In this document: positions 18,414 through 26,853 of the stretch, piece by piece | Layout: every line of letters begins with the position of its first letter | Numbering within the stretch: position 1 is the stretch's first letter | Program-made: the position numbers and the translations under genes | Notes under the pieces: generated by a model | Databases searched by the model: none | Told to the model about the DNA's origin: nothing | What the model saw: only the letters and a program-made list of their open reading frames with translations | Origin: Fructobacillus papyrifericola | Lineage (GTDB): Bacteria > Bacillota > Bacilli > Lactobacillales > Lactobacillaceae | DNA: 64,000 nt | Direction: 5' to 3' | NCBI RefSeq assembly: GCF_018437235.1 | Contig: NZ_JAAMFJ010000001.1 | Span: 1 to 64,000 of the forward strand

Positions 18414-19193
18414 ATGTCATATCTGAAAAAGGGGATGACCACTTTTGATGTGAAAATCCTCGGAATTATTTTGATGGTTGTCGACCACGTGCACCAAATG
18501 TTTTTTACCGTTGTGCCAACTTGGGTGGATTACTTTGGTCGGCCGGTGGCCACGCTTTTCTTCTTTTTGTCTGTTGTTGGCTTTAGCCATACGCACAGCA
18601 AAAAGAAGTACATGTGGCGCTTGTATTCAGGGGTGGTCATCATGTCTCTTGGAAACATGGCCATGAGTCAGCTTTTTCCTTCGGCGGTCGGGGTTGAATT
18701 AATCAACAATATTTTCCGCGACTTGTTCTTGGGAACGGTGCTGATGGCTGGGATTGATGCCTTTGCGACTTTTAAAGCAGATAAGAAAGTCGGCCAGCTG
18801 TTCAAGGGTGTTTTTCTCATGCTGCTCCCCCTCCTGTTAGCCATCCCGGTTTTGCTTATTACAGCGCTGCCAGGAACGTTTGGACCGGTCCTGGCCCAAG
18901 TCATGATGACCTTTGTGCCGAACGCCGCCTTAGCGGAAAATTCGATCATGATTTACATGATTCCCTTGCTTTACTTAGCCCGCAATTCCAAGCCTTGGCA
19001 GATGGGAATTATCAGTCTTTTTGCGGTCCTGTATCTGCTGACCGGTTCCTACCAATGGCTAATGATTTTTGCCTTGATTCCAATCGCCCTCTACAATGGG
19101 CAAAAGGGCCCGGGTGTTAAAAACTTTTTCTACGTCTTCTATCCAGCCCATATTTGGGGACTGTACCTGCTGTCTTATTTCTTGATGCGCTAG
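18414..19193 (+). CDS. TraX family membrane protein
   Basis: 259 aa from the ATG at 18414; AAGGAG (18401-18406) sits 7 bases upstream, whereas an ATG at 18408 would leave only 1 base. The opening FDVKILGIILMVVDHVHQ matches the TraX family, and the protein has about seven or eight transmembrane segments. TraX of the F plasmid N-acetylates pilin. Chromosomal Gram-positive homologues are common and of unknown substrate, probably membrane acyltransferases. No conjugation genes are nearby, so a pilin role is unlikely. Confidence 0.8.
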   Translation: MSYLKKGMTTFDVKILGIILMVVDHVHQMFFTVVPTWVDYFGRPVATLFFFLSVVGFSHTHSKKKYMWRLYSGVVIMSLGNMAMSQLFPSAVGVELINNIFRDLFLGTVLMAGIDAFATFKADKKVGQLFKGVFLMLLPLLLAIPVLLITALPGTFGPVLAQVMMTFVPNAALAENSIMIYMIPLLYLARNSKPWQMGIISLFAVLYLLTGSYQWLMIFALIPIALYNGQKGPGVKNFFYVFYPAHIWGLYLLSYFLMR

Positions 19194-19248
19194 AAGTTGT
19201 GTTAAAATAATGTTGCTATAGTAACGAGTGAATGGATTCATCCTTTCC

Positions 19249-19283
19249 GAAAAGCCACCGTGGGGACGGTGGCTTTTTCTTTT
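19249..19283 (+). terminator. Terminator after the TraX-like gene
   Basis: AAAAGCCACCGT-GGGG-ACGGTGGCTTTTT, perfect stem and T-run. It shares the 14-base core ACCGTGGGGACGGT with the terminator at 22178. Confidence 0.85.
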
Positions 19284-19396
19284 TCAATACATAAAAAGAA
19301 GCGAAATCAACGATGCTAGTTGCGCTTGCTTTCCAAAGGCTAGTCTTTCTTGCTAGTATTAAGAGTGGAAAATGACTTTAATGTTAGGAGAAAGAG

Positions 19397-20143
19397 ATGA
19401 GCTTTGAAGCAGATATTAAACAATTACGCGAAGAACATTCTTTAACCCAGCAGGAACTAGCGGACAAAGTCCACGTCAGCCGGCAGACGGTTTCGACCTG
19501 GGAGCGCGGGAAGAATTATCCAAGCCTGGATGTCTTGCGTGAGTTGAGTCAGCTTTTTGGTCTCTCTTTTGAAAAACTAGTGTTTGGAGAAGAACAAATG
19601 ACGAAAAAAGACGACACCATCGCTAACCGAGTGAATGGTGACCGCAAGAAAAAGAAATGGTACAAGAAGACGACGGTTGCCCTTGCAGCTATCATTGGAC
19701 TAATCGTCATCTGGGCTGGAACACTGACTTTTGGCTACCAAAACGGGTTCGAACAGATTGATCGGGTCAATCCGTTCTTGAGCTATCAGACGGCTTATAC
19801 GAAGCTTCCTGAAGAAAAAGTCGTGAAGCCCACGAACAAGAACAGAGGGCAATGGACGGCTTGGTTCACCGATAACCTGATGGGTTCGGAATGGTGGAAG
19901 CTGACCCTTTCAACCGGTGTGAATCCTGGCTATGACGATCCCTACGTCATGGTTGTGCACAAGGGTTCCTATGTCAAAGTCGCCCGAATCGTACCGGGCT
20001 CTTCGGTTAGTGAATTAAATAAGAAGGATTTGGCCGCCTGGAATCAGTTATTGGAAAACAAGGATAAGGATTCTGTTGTGCGAGCTGAAGTGAACAAAAT
20101 CAAAAACAAAAAACACCTTTCCGACTACCAGGTGAATGGCTAG
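19397..20143 (+). CDS. Membrane-tethered XRE-family regulator
   Basis: 248 aa. The N-terminal Cro/CI-type helix-turn-helix (about 5-60) includes LTQQELADKVHVSRQTVSTW. A basic linker (about 85-93) precedes one transmembrane segment (about 94-114), and ~135 residues at the C-terminus would be extracytoplasmic. The outer domain is not recognised. The topology suggests a one-component regulator that reads an outside or membrane signal. No target operator was identified; the LPXTG gene downstream is the nearest candidate. AGGAGAAAG lies upstream of the ATG. Confidence 0.8.
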   Translation: MSFEADIKQLREEHSLTQQELADKVHVSRQTVSTWERGKNYPSLDVLRELSQLFGLSFEKLVFGEEQMTKKDDTIANRVNGDRKKKKWYKKTTVALAAIIGLIVIWAGTLTFGYQNGFEQIDRVNPFLSYQTAYTKLPEEKVVKPTNKNRGQWTAWFTDNLMGSEWWKLTLSTGVNPGYDDPYVMVVHKGSYVKVARIVPGSSVSELNKKDLAAWNQLLENKDKDSVVRAEVNKIKNKKHLSDYQVNG

Positions 20144-20170
20144 GGCGGAAGGAGGATTAGAGGCGGAGGC

Positions 20171-20198
20171 ACGGGAAGGTGACCCTCGTCTTTTTTTC
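20171..20198 (+). terminator. Terminator candidate 1 after the XRE gene
   Basis: ACGGG...CCC-T-CGT hairpin with one bulge, followed by CTTTTTTTC. The stem is imperfect. Confidence 0.5.
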
Positions 20199-20204
20199 TA
20201 AATG

Positions 20205-20243
20205 AAAAGTCTGCCGTTTCGACTAATGGGACGGCTTTTTTAT
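20205..20243 (+). terminator. Terminator candidate 2 after the XRE gene
   Basis: GCCGT (20213-20217) pairs with ACGGC (20231-20235), followed by TTTTTTA. Stretch 20144-20480 holds only these two terminators, the promoter below and an AT-rich leader. Confidence 0.55.
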
Positions 20244-20378
20244 TCTAAATAACAAAACATCAAGGAATCGTCCGGAAATTAAAAGAAACTTGGAAAAAAG
20301 CATCAGCAAGCGGTTGGACTGTTGAATGCGAATTTGTTTAAAAATTTTATTATTTATAATGAAATTATCTTGTAACAC

Positions 20379-20407
20379 TTGAAAAAATACGGAAAAGGTC
20401 CCATAAT
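20379..20407 (+). promoter_or_regulatory. Promoter of the LPXTG protein gene
   Basis: TTGAAA (20379-20384), 17 bases, CATAAT (20402-20407). The ~67-base leader contains an inverted repeat, TTAATTAGAA-ATG-TTCTTAATTAA (about 20424-20447), which could be an operator or hairpin. Confidence 0.6.
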
Positions 20408-20480
20408 AGAAACATAGAAAGAGTTAATTAGAAATGTTCTTAATTAATCGGCTAAATTTATTTAAAGAGAGGTTCACAGC

Positions 20481-21977
20481 ATGTCAACACGTTTAACACG
20501 TTATGAAGAAGTTCGTGAGCACCGTATTTTACACAAAGTTAAGAAGAACTGGGTTGTTCTAGCAGTTGCTTCATTTGCCGTAATGGGTGCGGCTGCTAGT
20601 CTGCCACAGACTAGCCAGCTGTTTTCAAGTAATATGATTGTTGCCCACGCGGACGATACTTTTAATTACTTTATCAATGCAAGCAGCTACCCATCTGATG
20701 GAACATACGACGAAAGCAATACCGGTGGAATTCCTGCTGGACTGTTCACCTTGAATTTCCCAATGGATGTCACGATTAATGTTGACGGTAAAGAGTATCA
20801 ACACGTTTACAAAACCTTTACCTTGCATCGAAAGGCTTTTGTTAAGACTGAAGATGGTGTCAAAAAAGTCTATTGGACTGCTTATACTCAAGACAATAGT
20901 GATGCTAATGTTATTAATAATGCTGTTAATAACGATTCCTCAACGACCTGGGGTCACCAGCAAGCATTGTCCCACTTTGGTGGCTACTGCTGGTTAAATG
21001 GTATTGTTTATCAATTACCACTAACAAGCGATCAGGTTTCCTTTGATTCAACAACCGCCAATGTGACGATGCAGGGAACTCCCCTTAATTCATCCTCAAC
21101 TGGTCAAGCCTATCAAGATGGGTCGGAAACGGTGAATGGTAACTATTTCTTTAATAGCAGTATTATTTATGCGGATAAATTGAATACTAGTACGCCTTTT
21201 AAAACCATTGATGGCAATCTGGTTGCAGATGTACCGGTAAATGATTCAGCAGTTAATGTTTATGGAAGTTCTTACCTTGGTACTGGTAGCAACGATCAGT
21301 TTACCATCAATTACAAGTCCAAGACTCAAACTACCACGGAACACAAGACCGTTAAGCGGACGATTAACTATCTGGACGCAAATGGTCAGGCAATTGCAGG
21401 ACAGAAGTCAACAGAACAGTCCATTTCATACCACCGTGAGGTGACAAAGAACCTCTTTACTGGTGAAGAAACCAAGGGCGACTGGGTGGCTGATGATGCT
21501 TCACAAAGTGAACTGCCAGCAGTCACGGTTCCAAGCGAAATCGATAACCGTTACACAAATCCAAAGGTTAACGGCCAGTCCGTTTCATCAATTGCGGATG
21601 AAAAGCCAACGTTGGATGACGAAAGTGAACAGGACGAGACCGTTAACGTTGTCTATTCGGATAATGCTTCCAAGGATTCAAACAAGACGAATGGATCAAA
21701 TGGTTCAAACAACGCCAATGGTTCTGATAACACCAACGGCTCCAAGAGTTCGGACAATTCGTCAACGAATTCAAATGCATCCGATAAAACGAATGCCGCA
21801 ACTAGGACGAACGATACGACACAGTCAACTGTTAATCATTCCACAGCAAGTACGCAATCAGCGACTACTCCTTTGCCAAGCACGGGCAAGAACGGGGTTG
21901 CTGGATTTGGCCTTATGGCCAGCGTTTCAGCAGGACTTGCTGGATTAGCCTTCTTCTTAACTAAGAAGAATCAATAA
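20481..21977 (+). CDS. LPXTG-anchored surface protein with MucBP-like domain
   Basis: 498 aa. An extended Sec signal peptide (long charged N-region, hydrophobic core about 28-45, likely cleavage after AHA near residue 58) is followed by an unrecognised ~215-residue domain containing one Cys (about 59-280). A MucBP/MLD-like unit (about 285-395) has the RTINYLDANGQAI opening and ends TVNVVYSD. A low-complexity Ser/Asn/Thr spacer (about 395-462) precedes the sortase signal LPSTG at 465-469, a hydrophobic stretch and KKNQ. It is exported and covalently attached to peptidoglycan by sortase A. Adhesion is inferred from the MucBP-like unit. Confidence 0.85.
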   Translation: MSTRLTRYEEVREHRILHKVKKNWVVLAVASFAVMGAAASLPQTSQLFSSNMIVAHADDTFNYFINASSYPSDGTYDESNTGGIPAGLFTLNFPMDVTINVDGKEYQHVYKTFTLHRKAFVKTEDGVKKVYWTAYTQDNSDANVINNAVNNDSSTTWGHQQALSHFGGYCWLNGIVYQLPLTSDQVSFDSTTANVTMQGTPLNSSSTGQAYQDGSETVNGNYFFNSSIIYADKLNTSTPFKTIDGNLVADVPVNDSAVNVYGSSYLGTGSNDQFTINYKSKTQTTTEHKTVKRTINYLDANGQAIAGQKSTEQSISYHREVTKNLFTGEETKGDWVADDASQSELPAVTVPSEIDNRYTNPKVNGQSVSSIADEKPTLDDESEQDETVNVVYSDNASKDSNKTNGSNGSNNANGSDNTNGSKSSDNSSTNSNASDKTNAATRTNDTTQSTVNHSTASTQSATTPLPSTGKNGVAGFGLMASVSAGLAGLAFFLTKKNQ

Positions 21978-21990
21978 TTAAAGTAAGTAA

Positions 21991-22022
21991 AAAAGCCGTT
22001 CACGAGAGTGAACGACTTTTTA
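21991..22022 (+). terminator. Terminator after the LPXTG gene
   Basis: AAAAG-C-CGTTCAC-GAGA-GTGAACG-A-CTTTTT hairpin with one mismatch and a T-run. Confidence 0.85.
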
Positions 22023-22072
22023 ATATGTTCTGTTTTCTTAACCTCATAGCACAGGCCATTTACCGATATAAA

Positions 22073-22203
22073 GACCCCCGACGGGGAATCGGGGGACACG
22101 AAAATTTACATGATGAGTAGATGGTGTTATATTTCAGTCAGAACTTTAAGAATAGTTGTTTGACCAACTTTCAGAAGACACCGTGGGGACGGTGTTTTTT
22201 TAT
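22073..22203 (+). ncRNA. Candidate small RNA between the LPXTG gene and thyA
   Basis: A GC-rich hairpin CCCCCGA-CGGGGAA-TCGGGGG (about 22075-22095) stands in otherwise AT-rich non-coding DNA. About 80 bases later there is an intrinsic terminator. A -10-like TATAAA is at 22067-22072, but no convincing -35 is visible. No ORF above 20 codons was found in 22023-22200. Confidence 0.3.
22178..22203 (+). terminator. Orphan terminator
   Basis: ACACCGT-GGGG-ACGGTGT followed by TTTTTT, 156 bp beyond the LPXTG gene's own terminator. Either a backup terminator or the end of an unannotated transcript. Confidence 0.75.
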
Positions 22204-22208
22204 TGCAC

Positions 22209-22238
22209 AAAAAAGGCCCAATATTATTGGGCCTTTTT
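22209..22238 (-). terminator. thyA terminator (bidirectional form)
   Basis: AAAAAAGGCCCAAT-ATT-ATTGGGCCTTTTT; on the minus strand it is followed by a T-run, suiting thyA. Confidence 0.75.
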
Positions 22239-22313
22239 AAAATGATGATTTTTTGTGAACTTGTACTAGTTTTTGTTAAATCGACGAGGAAAAAGAATCA
22301 CTTTTGATGGGAT

Positions 22314-23276
22314 TTAAACAGCCACCGGTGCCTTGATAGCTGGTTCTGATTCATAGTCGACCAACTTGATGTCGTCCATGGTGTAATCAAAGATGGACTT
22401 CACTTCTGGGTTCAGCCAAATCTTAGGTAGCTGGTGCATGGGCCGGGAAAGCTGTTCCTTGACCTGATCAACGTGGTTCTTGTAGATGTGCGTGTCCCCA
22501 ATCGTGTGGACAAAGTCGCCGACTTCGAGCCCCGTTTGTGCCGCAATCATGTGAATCAGCAGGGAGTAGGAAGCGATGTTAAAGGGCACGCCCAAGAAGA
22601 AGTCGCCCGAGCGCTGGTATAGTTGGGCGGAAAGCTTGCCATCGGCCACGTAGAATTGGGAAAGGACGTGGCAGGATGGCAGCGGTGCTTGCGGCGTTGT
22701 TTCGGCATTCCAGGCCGTTAAAATCAAACGACGAGAATTGGGGTTGGTCTTGATTTGTTCAATCAGGTTTGAAATCTGGTCCACTTCTTGACCGCCGGGC
22801 TTCACCGATGCCCATGAACGCCAGAGCTTCCCGTAAACTTCACCAATGTAGCCAAACTTTTCCATGAAGTCGTCGTCTTCCAAGATGAGCTGGACAAAGC
22901 GGTCCTTTTGCTTCAAGTATTCGGCTTTGAATTCCGGATCCTTTTCGGCTCTTAGACCAAAGTCAGTCATGTCCGGTCCATCGTATTCGTCTGATGAAAC
23001 CCACTGTTGAAAGGCCCACTCATCCCAAATGTGGTTGTTGTGCTGCAAGAGGAAGCGGATGTTGTTGTCACCACGCAAGAACCAGAGAAGCTCGGACTTA
23101 ATGAGCTTGAAGAAGACCTTCTTGGTGGTTAACATTGGAAAACCTTCTGATAAATCAAAACGCATCTGCGTTCCAAAAATCGAATAGGTCCCCGTTCCTG
23201 TACGATCACCCTTCTCGTGGCCCTCGTCTAAAATCCGTTGGGCCAGGTTTAGGTACTGTTCTTCATTCTTGCTCAT
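22314..23276 (-). CDS. thyA: Thymidylate synthase
   Basis: 320 aa, the long Lactobacillus-type form. It converts dUMP to dTMP with methylenetetrahydrofolate. Present are the N-terminal [12 protein letters not shown] block, [10 protein letters not shown], the active-site Cys in [12 protein letters not shown], and the dUMP-binding [20 protein letters not shown] (20 residues) with GDTHIYKNH after it. A long insert (about 85-140) marks the lactobacillar form. GAGGT precedes the start. It lies downstream of the dCMP deaminase gene, separated from it by a terminator-like hairpin. Confidence 0.95.
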   Translation of the reverse strand: MSKNEEQYLNLAQRILDEGHEKGDRTGTGTYSIFGTQMRFDLSEGFPMLTTKKVFFKLIKSELLWFLRGDNNIRFLLQHNNHIWDEWAFQQWVSSDEYDGPDMTDFGLRAEKDPEFKAEYLKQKDRFVQLILEDDDFMEKFGYIGEVYGKLWRSWASVKPGGQEVDQISNLIEQIKTNPNSRRLILTAWNAETTPQAPLPSCHVLSQFYVADGKLSAQLYQRSGDFFLGVPFNIASYSLLIHMIAAQTGLEVGDFVHTIGDTHIYKNHVDQVKEQLSRPMHQLPKIWLNPEVKSIFDYTMDDIKLVDYESEPAIKAPVAV

Positions 23277-23360
23277 GTGACAACCTCAATTCCTTGCAAA
23301 TTCTTCTATTAAGTATGCAAAACTTTTGCGACTTTTACAAGCTGCAAAAACTTTCTGGCC

Positions 23361-23395
23361 AAAAGAAAAGGAACAACCCGATGGTCATTCCTTCT
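23361..23395 (-). terminator. Terminator/attenuator between dCMP deaminase and thyA
   Basis: On the minus strand AAGGAATGACC-ATCG-GGTTGTTCCTT is followed by TTCTTTT. It can limit read-through from the deaminase gene into thyA. Confidence 0.6.
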
Positions 23396-23872
23396 TTATT
23401 TAATGAATTGGGCTAAATTAATTTGATCGGCCGTCTGCGCTTCGAAAGGCACCTGAACCAGAGGAACCTGCTTTTCTTCCAAAAGCTTTTCGGCAAAGTC
23501 GTCATTGCGGTAATCGCGCATGAAATTAATCTTTTGAATCCCAGCCTGCAGAAGCAACTTCGTGCAAAAGACGCAGGGGGCGTCGGTGACGTAAAGGGTC
23601 GAGCCCTCAACCGGAATACCCATGGAAGCGGCCTGCATGAGGGCGTTTTGTTCGGCGTGAACGGCCCGAATGCAGTGGCCGTCAACAATGTAATCGCCGA
23701 CTTCGGTACAGTGGGGAGTTCCGGAAACGGCCCCGTTATAACCGGAAGCGATGATTCGGTGATCCTTTACCAAGATGGCGCCAACGTGCCGTCTCGTGCA
23801 GGTTGAACGGGTTGAGAGGATGGCGGATTGCGCGATAAAATACTGGTCCCAAGAAATTCGTTGATCGGCCAT
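23396..23872 (-). CDS. dCMP deaminase
   Basis: 158 aa. Zinc-dependent deaminase converting dCMP to dUMP, the thyA substrate. Zinc ligands and the catalytic Glu are visible in VHAEQNAL and in PCVFC. The N-terminal STCTRRHVGAILVKD block is typical of the ComEB/dCMP deaminase family. AAGGAG precedes the ATG. Its position upstream of thyA on the same strand, beside folD, makes a dTMP-supply cluster. Confidence 0.9.
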   Translation of the reverse strand: MADQRISWDQYFIAQSAILSTRSTCTRRHVGAILVKDHRIIASGYNGAVSGTPHCTEVGDYIVDGHCIRAVHAEQNALMQAASMGIPVEGSTLYVTDAPCVFCTKLLLQAGIQKINFMRDYRNDDFAEKLLEEKQVPLVQVPFEAQTADQINLAQFIK

Positions 23873-23911
23873 GGTTTCTCCTTAAGTGTTACTGCTTTGT
23901 TAAAATGCTTC

Positions 23912-23939
23912 TGCTAAAATAAATAATAAACTTATTTTA
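23912..23939 (+). promoter_or_regulatory. folD promoter with overlapping inverted repeat
   Basis: Extended -10 TGCTAAAAT (23912-23920). TAAAATAA (23915-23922) and TTATTTTA (23932-23939) form a perfect 8-bp inverted repeat overlapping it. The predicted start is about 23927. Confidence 0.45.
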
Positions 23940-23978
23940 CAACAGTTGTGCCGGTTCGGCGAGATGAAGGAGCAAAAA

Positions 23979-24827
23979 ATGGCCAAGATTTTAGATGGTA
24001 AGGCAGTTGCCAAAAAAATGCGGGAACAGTTGACGGTCCTGGTCGAAAGGGCGGAAGTTAAGCCGACTTTGGCAGTGGTTTTTGATCCAAATGACGACGG
24101 CTCACGACTCTATGTCGGAATGAAGCAGCGAGCAGCCGCCAAAGTCGGAATCCAAACTCGAGACATTGCGGTTGCCCCCGATGCCACGACGGCATCGATT
24201 GAACGGATTGTCGCCGAATTAAACGCCGATGAATCGGTCAACGGGATTTTGATTCAAGCTCCTCTGCCAGCCGGTGTTGACGATGCGGCGGTCTTCGCCA
24301 TGGTCGCCCCGGAAAAAGACATTGACGGCTTAGGTGTCACGAATCAGGGCCGGCTCTTTGCAAACGAGACGAGCACTTATCCGGTTGCGGCTACACCGAA
24401 GGGGGTCATGACCCTCTTGAACCACTACGGGATTGACCCCCGTGGTAAGAAGGCGGTCGTGGTCGGCCGTTCACAACTCTTCGGCCGGCCAATGGCGGCC
24501 CTGCTCTTAAATGCCGACGCAACAGTCACGATTGCCCACCGTTATACGGATGAGCAAACGCTGACGGCCCTCTTGCAAGAGGCCGATATTGTGGCAGTTG
24601 GCGTGGGAATCCCCGGTTTCATCAAAAAAGAACAAATTAAAGAAGGGGCCGTGGTGCTGGATGTCGGCATGAACTTGGTAGATGGTAAGGCCTGCGGGGA
24701 TGTTGAAGCCGCCGTTGCCGACCGGGCCGGCTGGCTGACACCGGTGCCAGGGGGCGTTGGGCCGATGACCATTGCGACCCTGCTCGAATCGACCTTTGAA
24801 GCCACCCTCGCCCAAGGGCAAGAATAA
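23979..24827 (+). CDS. folD: Bifunctional methylenetetrahydrofolate dehydrogenase/cyclohydrolase
   Basis: 282 aa from the ATG at 23979, which has AAGGAG at 23967-23972; an upstream in-frame start would precede that site. It interconverts methylene-, methenyl- and formyl-tetrahydrofolate with NADP. Motifs are the catalytic Lys region YVGMKQRAA, GILIQAPLP, the nucleotide-binding VVVGRSQLFGRPMA and the C-terminal PVPGGVGPMTIATLL. It has its own promoter and terminator and is divergent from the dCMP deaminase/thyA pair, which uses the same folate pool. Confidence 0.95.
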   Translation: MAKILDGKAVAKKMREQLTVLVERAEVKPTLAVVFDPNDDGSRLYVGMKQRAAAKVGIQTRDIAVAPDATTASIERIVAELNADESVNGILIQAPLPAGVDDAAVFAMVAPEKDIDGLGVTNQGRLFANETSTYPVAATPKGVMTLLNHYGIDPRGKKAVVVGRSQLFGRPMAALLLNADATVTIAHRYTDEQTLTALLQEADIVAVGVGIPGFIKKEQIKEGAVVLDVGMNLVDGKACGDVEAAVADRAGWLTPVPGGVGPMTIATLLESTFEATLAQGQE

Positions 24828-24840
24828 TTGAATTCAACTG

Positions 24841-24871
24841 GAAAAGTCGTTTTTTGAAAACGGCTTTTTTT
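24841..24871 (+). terminator. folD terminator
   Basis: AAAAGTCGTTTT-TTG-AAAACGGCTTTT then a T-run. Confidence 0.85.
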
Positions 24872-24926
24872 GTATGTCTTTTTTGATTGCAAACCGTGGT
24901 ATTGAAATAAAGGGGGATGGTAAGCG

Positions 24927-25814
24927 ATGGCAAGAAAAGAAGTGACTTGGCCAAGGGCTGACGGTGGGCTTTTGGTGGCCGATTATTTGGATAACTTGTT
25001 AGCGACCGCCTTATCAAAGCGTTTCTCCGACCTCTTTTTACTACCAAAGAAGGGCGGCTACCAGTTGTCCGGGCAGGGGCCGGCTGGACTGGTGGTCATT
25101 GACTGGCTAGCTGAGAACTTTGCCCAGTCGCTGATGGCCTTGTTGAAATACCGGGCTCGCATGGATTTGGCTGAAAACCGGCGACCGCAGCTGGGCCGCT
25201 TTGCCCTTGGTGCTGCCTTTGTTCGAGTGTCTGCCGTTGGCGACTTTTTAAATCGGGCCAGTATGGCCTTGCGGATTATTGGCAACCAGCTGATTGAGCA
25301 GCGTTTTCAAGAGAAAACAGAGTGGCAGCGTTTGCTGGACCAGCGACCGCCAGCCGGACTCTTTGTGCTGGCTGGTCCAATCGGATCGGGGAAGACAACG
25401 TCGCTTTACGCCCTTTTGAATGTCTGGGGACGGGGCCGCTTGGTTTTAACCGTCGAGGACCCGGTCGAGGTGGTGCAGCCGACTTTCTTACAACTGCAGG
25501 TCAATGAAGGAGCCGGTGTTTCTTATGAAGAGCTCGTCAAAGTCGCCCTGCGACACCGCCCCGACATCCTAGCAATTGGCGAAATCCGGGATGGCCAAAC
25601 GGCCAAGGCAGCTTTGCAGGCGGCCCTGTCCGGGCACCTTGTGCTGACAACTATTCACGCTAATTCTGCCCGGCAGGTTCTGCACCGCCTGGTTGATCTG
25701 GGACTTTCGGAAGCACTGGTTCGTGAAGCCTTGCTGACCAGTGTTTATCAGCGCTTGGAAAGGGATTCGGCGGGTGGTTTCCGGGCGACTTTGGAACGGG
25801 TGGATTGGCAGTGA
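24927..25814 (+). CDS. comGA: Competence pseudopilus assembly ATPase ComGA
   Basis: 295 aa, GspE/PilB-type ATPase. Walker A GPIGSGKTT at 150-158, Walker B-like ILAIGEIRD at about 213-221, and the His box LVLTTIHANS. It powers assembly of the type IV-like competence pilus that takes up DNA. There is no tetracysteine zinc motif, as is usual for ComGA. First gene of a seven-gene comG operon with overlapping ORFs. No ComX/CIN box was recognised in the 55 bp between the folD terminator and the start. Confidence 0.9.
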   Translation: MARKEVTWPRADGGLLVADYLDNLLATALSKRFSDLFLLPKKGGYQLSGQGPAGLVVIDWLAENFAQSLMALLKYRARMDLAENRRPQLGRFALGAAFVRVSAVGDFLNRASMALRIIGNQLIEQRFQEKTEWQRLLDQRPPAGLFVLAGPIGSGKTTSLYALLNVWGRGRLVLTVEDPVEVVQPTFLQLQVNEGAGVSYEELVKVALRHRPDILAIGEIRDGQTAKAALQAALSGHLVLTTIHANSARQVLHRLVDLGLSEALVREALLTSVYQRLERDSAGGFRATLERVDWQ

Positions 25815-25827
25815 GGAGGGGTGGTTA

Positions 25828-26853
25828 ATGAAAAGAAGAAAAAAACTGTTGAAACAGGGCGAACAGACGGCGTTTTTAACTAGTTTGGCCGAACTAATGG
25901 CCTCGGGCTATCCGCTTGGGCAGGGCTTAGACATGCTTTCAAGTAGTCAGGAAAAGTGGCGGCCGGCCATTTCGCTTTTGCAGAGCAGGCTGGCTGCTGG
26001 AAAGCCCCTGGACAAGGCTTTTGAGGATATCTTGGCCGATGGCTTGCTGGATTATTTGACTCTGGCAAGGGCTCACGGTCGTTTTTCAGAAACCCTGTCG
26101 CAATTGGCTATGAAGATGAATCAGCTGAAGCGTTATCAGAGACAGTTGAAACAGGCCCTGACTTATCCGGTCTTTCTTATTTTCTTGCTCTTTTTGATGA
26201 CCCTTGGCTTGGAAAAGACGCTTTACCCAGTCTTTGAGCAGTTGACCCAGGTTTCGGTTCAGGCAGGCCAAGGCAATTTCGCCTTGCTGGCCTTGCACGG
26301 TCTCTTTTTCTTCTTGATGTTCTTTGCTATTGGCTTGGGGATTTTATACTGGGTCCTGCTCAAAATGCCGGCGCTCAAGCGCTTGCTCTTGCTTTCAGGT
26401 CTGCCCGTTTTGGCTTCGCCTGTTCGTTTTTTGATGACGGCTTTGTTTGCTGAACAGTTAGGGCTGTTGCTTGGGGCCGGGCTGCCTCTGCCCGAAATCA
26501 TTGCTTTTTATGCTAAGGACTCGAATGAAAAAGCTTCGTTAAACCGTTCGGTCGCCTTAGCGGCCCAGGAGTTCTTAGCGGCTGGCGGTAGCCTAGAGGA
26601 TTTTTTAAGGCAGCAGCAATACTTGCAACCGACACTTTCGGCCTATCTGAACCGCGGCTTTGATGAGCAGACCTTGGCCGCCTACCTGACCTACTATGCC
26701 AAAGTCGAATTCGACCACTTCGACCGATTCGTGAAACGTTTTTTCACCCTCTTGCAGCCGGTTCTCTTTGCCCTCGTTGGCTTGATTATTCTCTTGATTT
26801 ACTTAGCCATGTTACTGCCCCTTTATCAAAATTTGGGAGGTTATCCAGTATGA
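25828..26853 (+). CDS. comGB: Competence pseudopilus membrane platform ComGB
   Basis: 341 aa from the ATG at 25828, preceded by GAGGAGGGG; in-frame codons further upstream lie inside comGA. GspF/PilC family: two soluble helical domains separated by transmembrane segments (about 118-140 and 165-195), and a C-terminal transmembrane segment (about 312-334). It is the inner-membrane platform energised by ComGA. Its stop overlaps the comGC start by 4 bases (ATGA). Confidence 0.9.
   Translation: MKRRKKLLKQGEQTAFLTSLAELMASGYPLGQGLDMLSSSQEKWRPAISLLQSRLAAGKPLDKAFEDILADGLLDYLTLARAHGRFSETLSQLAMKMNQLKRYQRQLKQALTYPVFLIFLLFLMTLGLEKTLYPVFEQLTQVSVQAGQGNFALLALHGLFFFLMFFAIGLGILYWVLLKMPALKRLLLLSGLPVLASPVRFLMTALFAEQLGLLLGAGLPLPEIIAFYAKDSNEKASLNRSVALAAQEFLAAGGSLEDFLRQQQYLQPTLSAYLNRGFDEQTLAAYLTYYAKVEFDHFDRFVKRFFTLLQPVLFALVGLIILLIYLAMLLPLYQNLGGYPV

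Noticed and set aside
18414-19193. Conjugative element because of the TraX-like gene
   Set aside because: No relaxase, coupling protein, integrase or attachment sites are nearby; chromosomal TraX homologues are common in Gram-positives.
24872-24926. ComX/CIN box before comGA
   Set aside because: No TACGAATA-like sequence is present in the short gap; competence control could not be supported from sequence.
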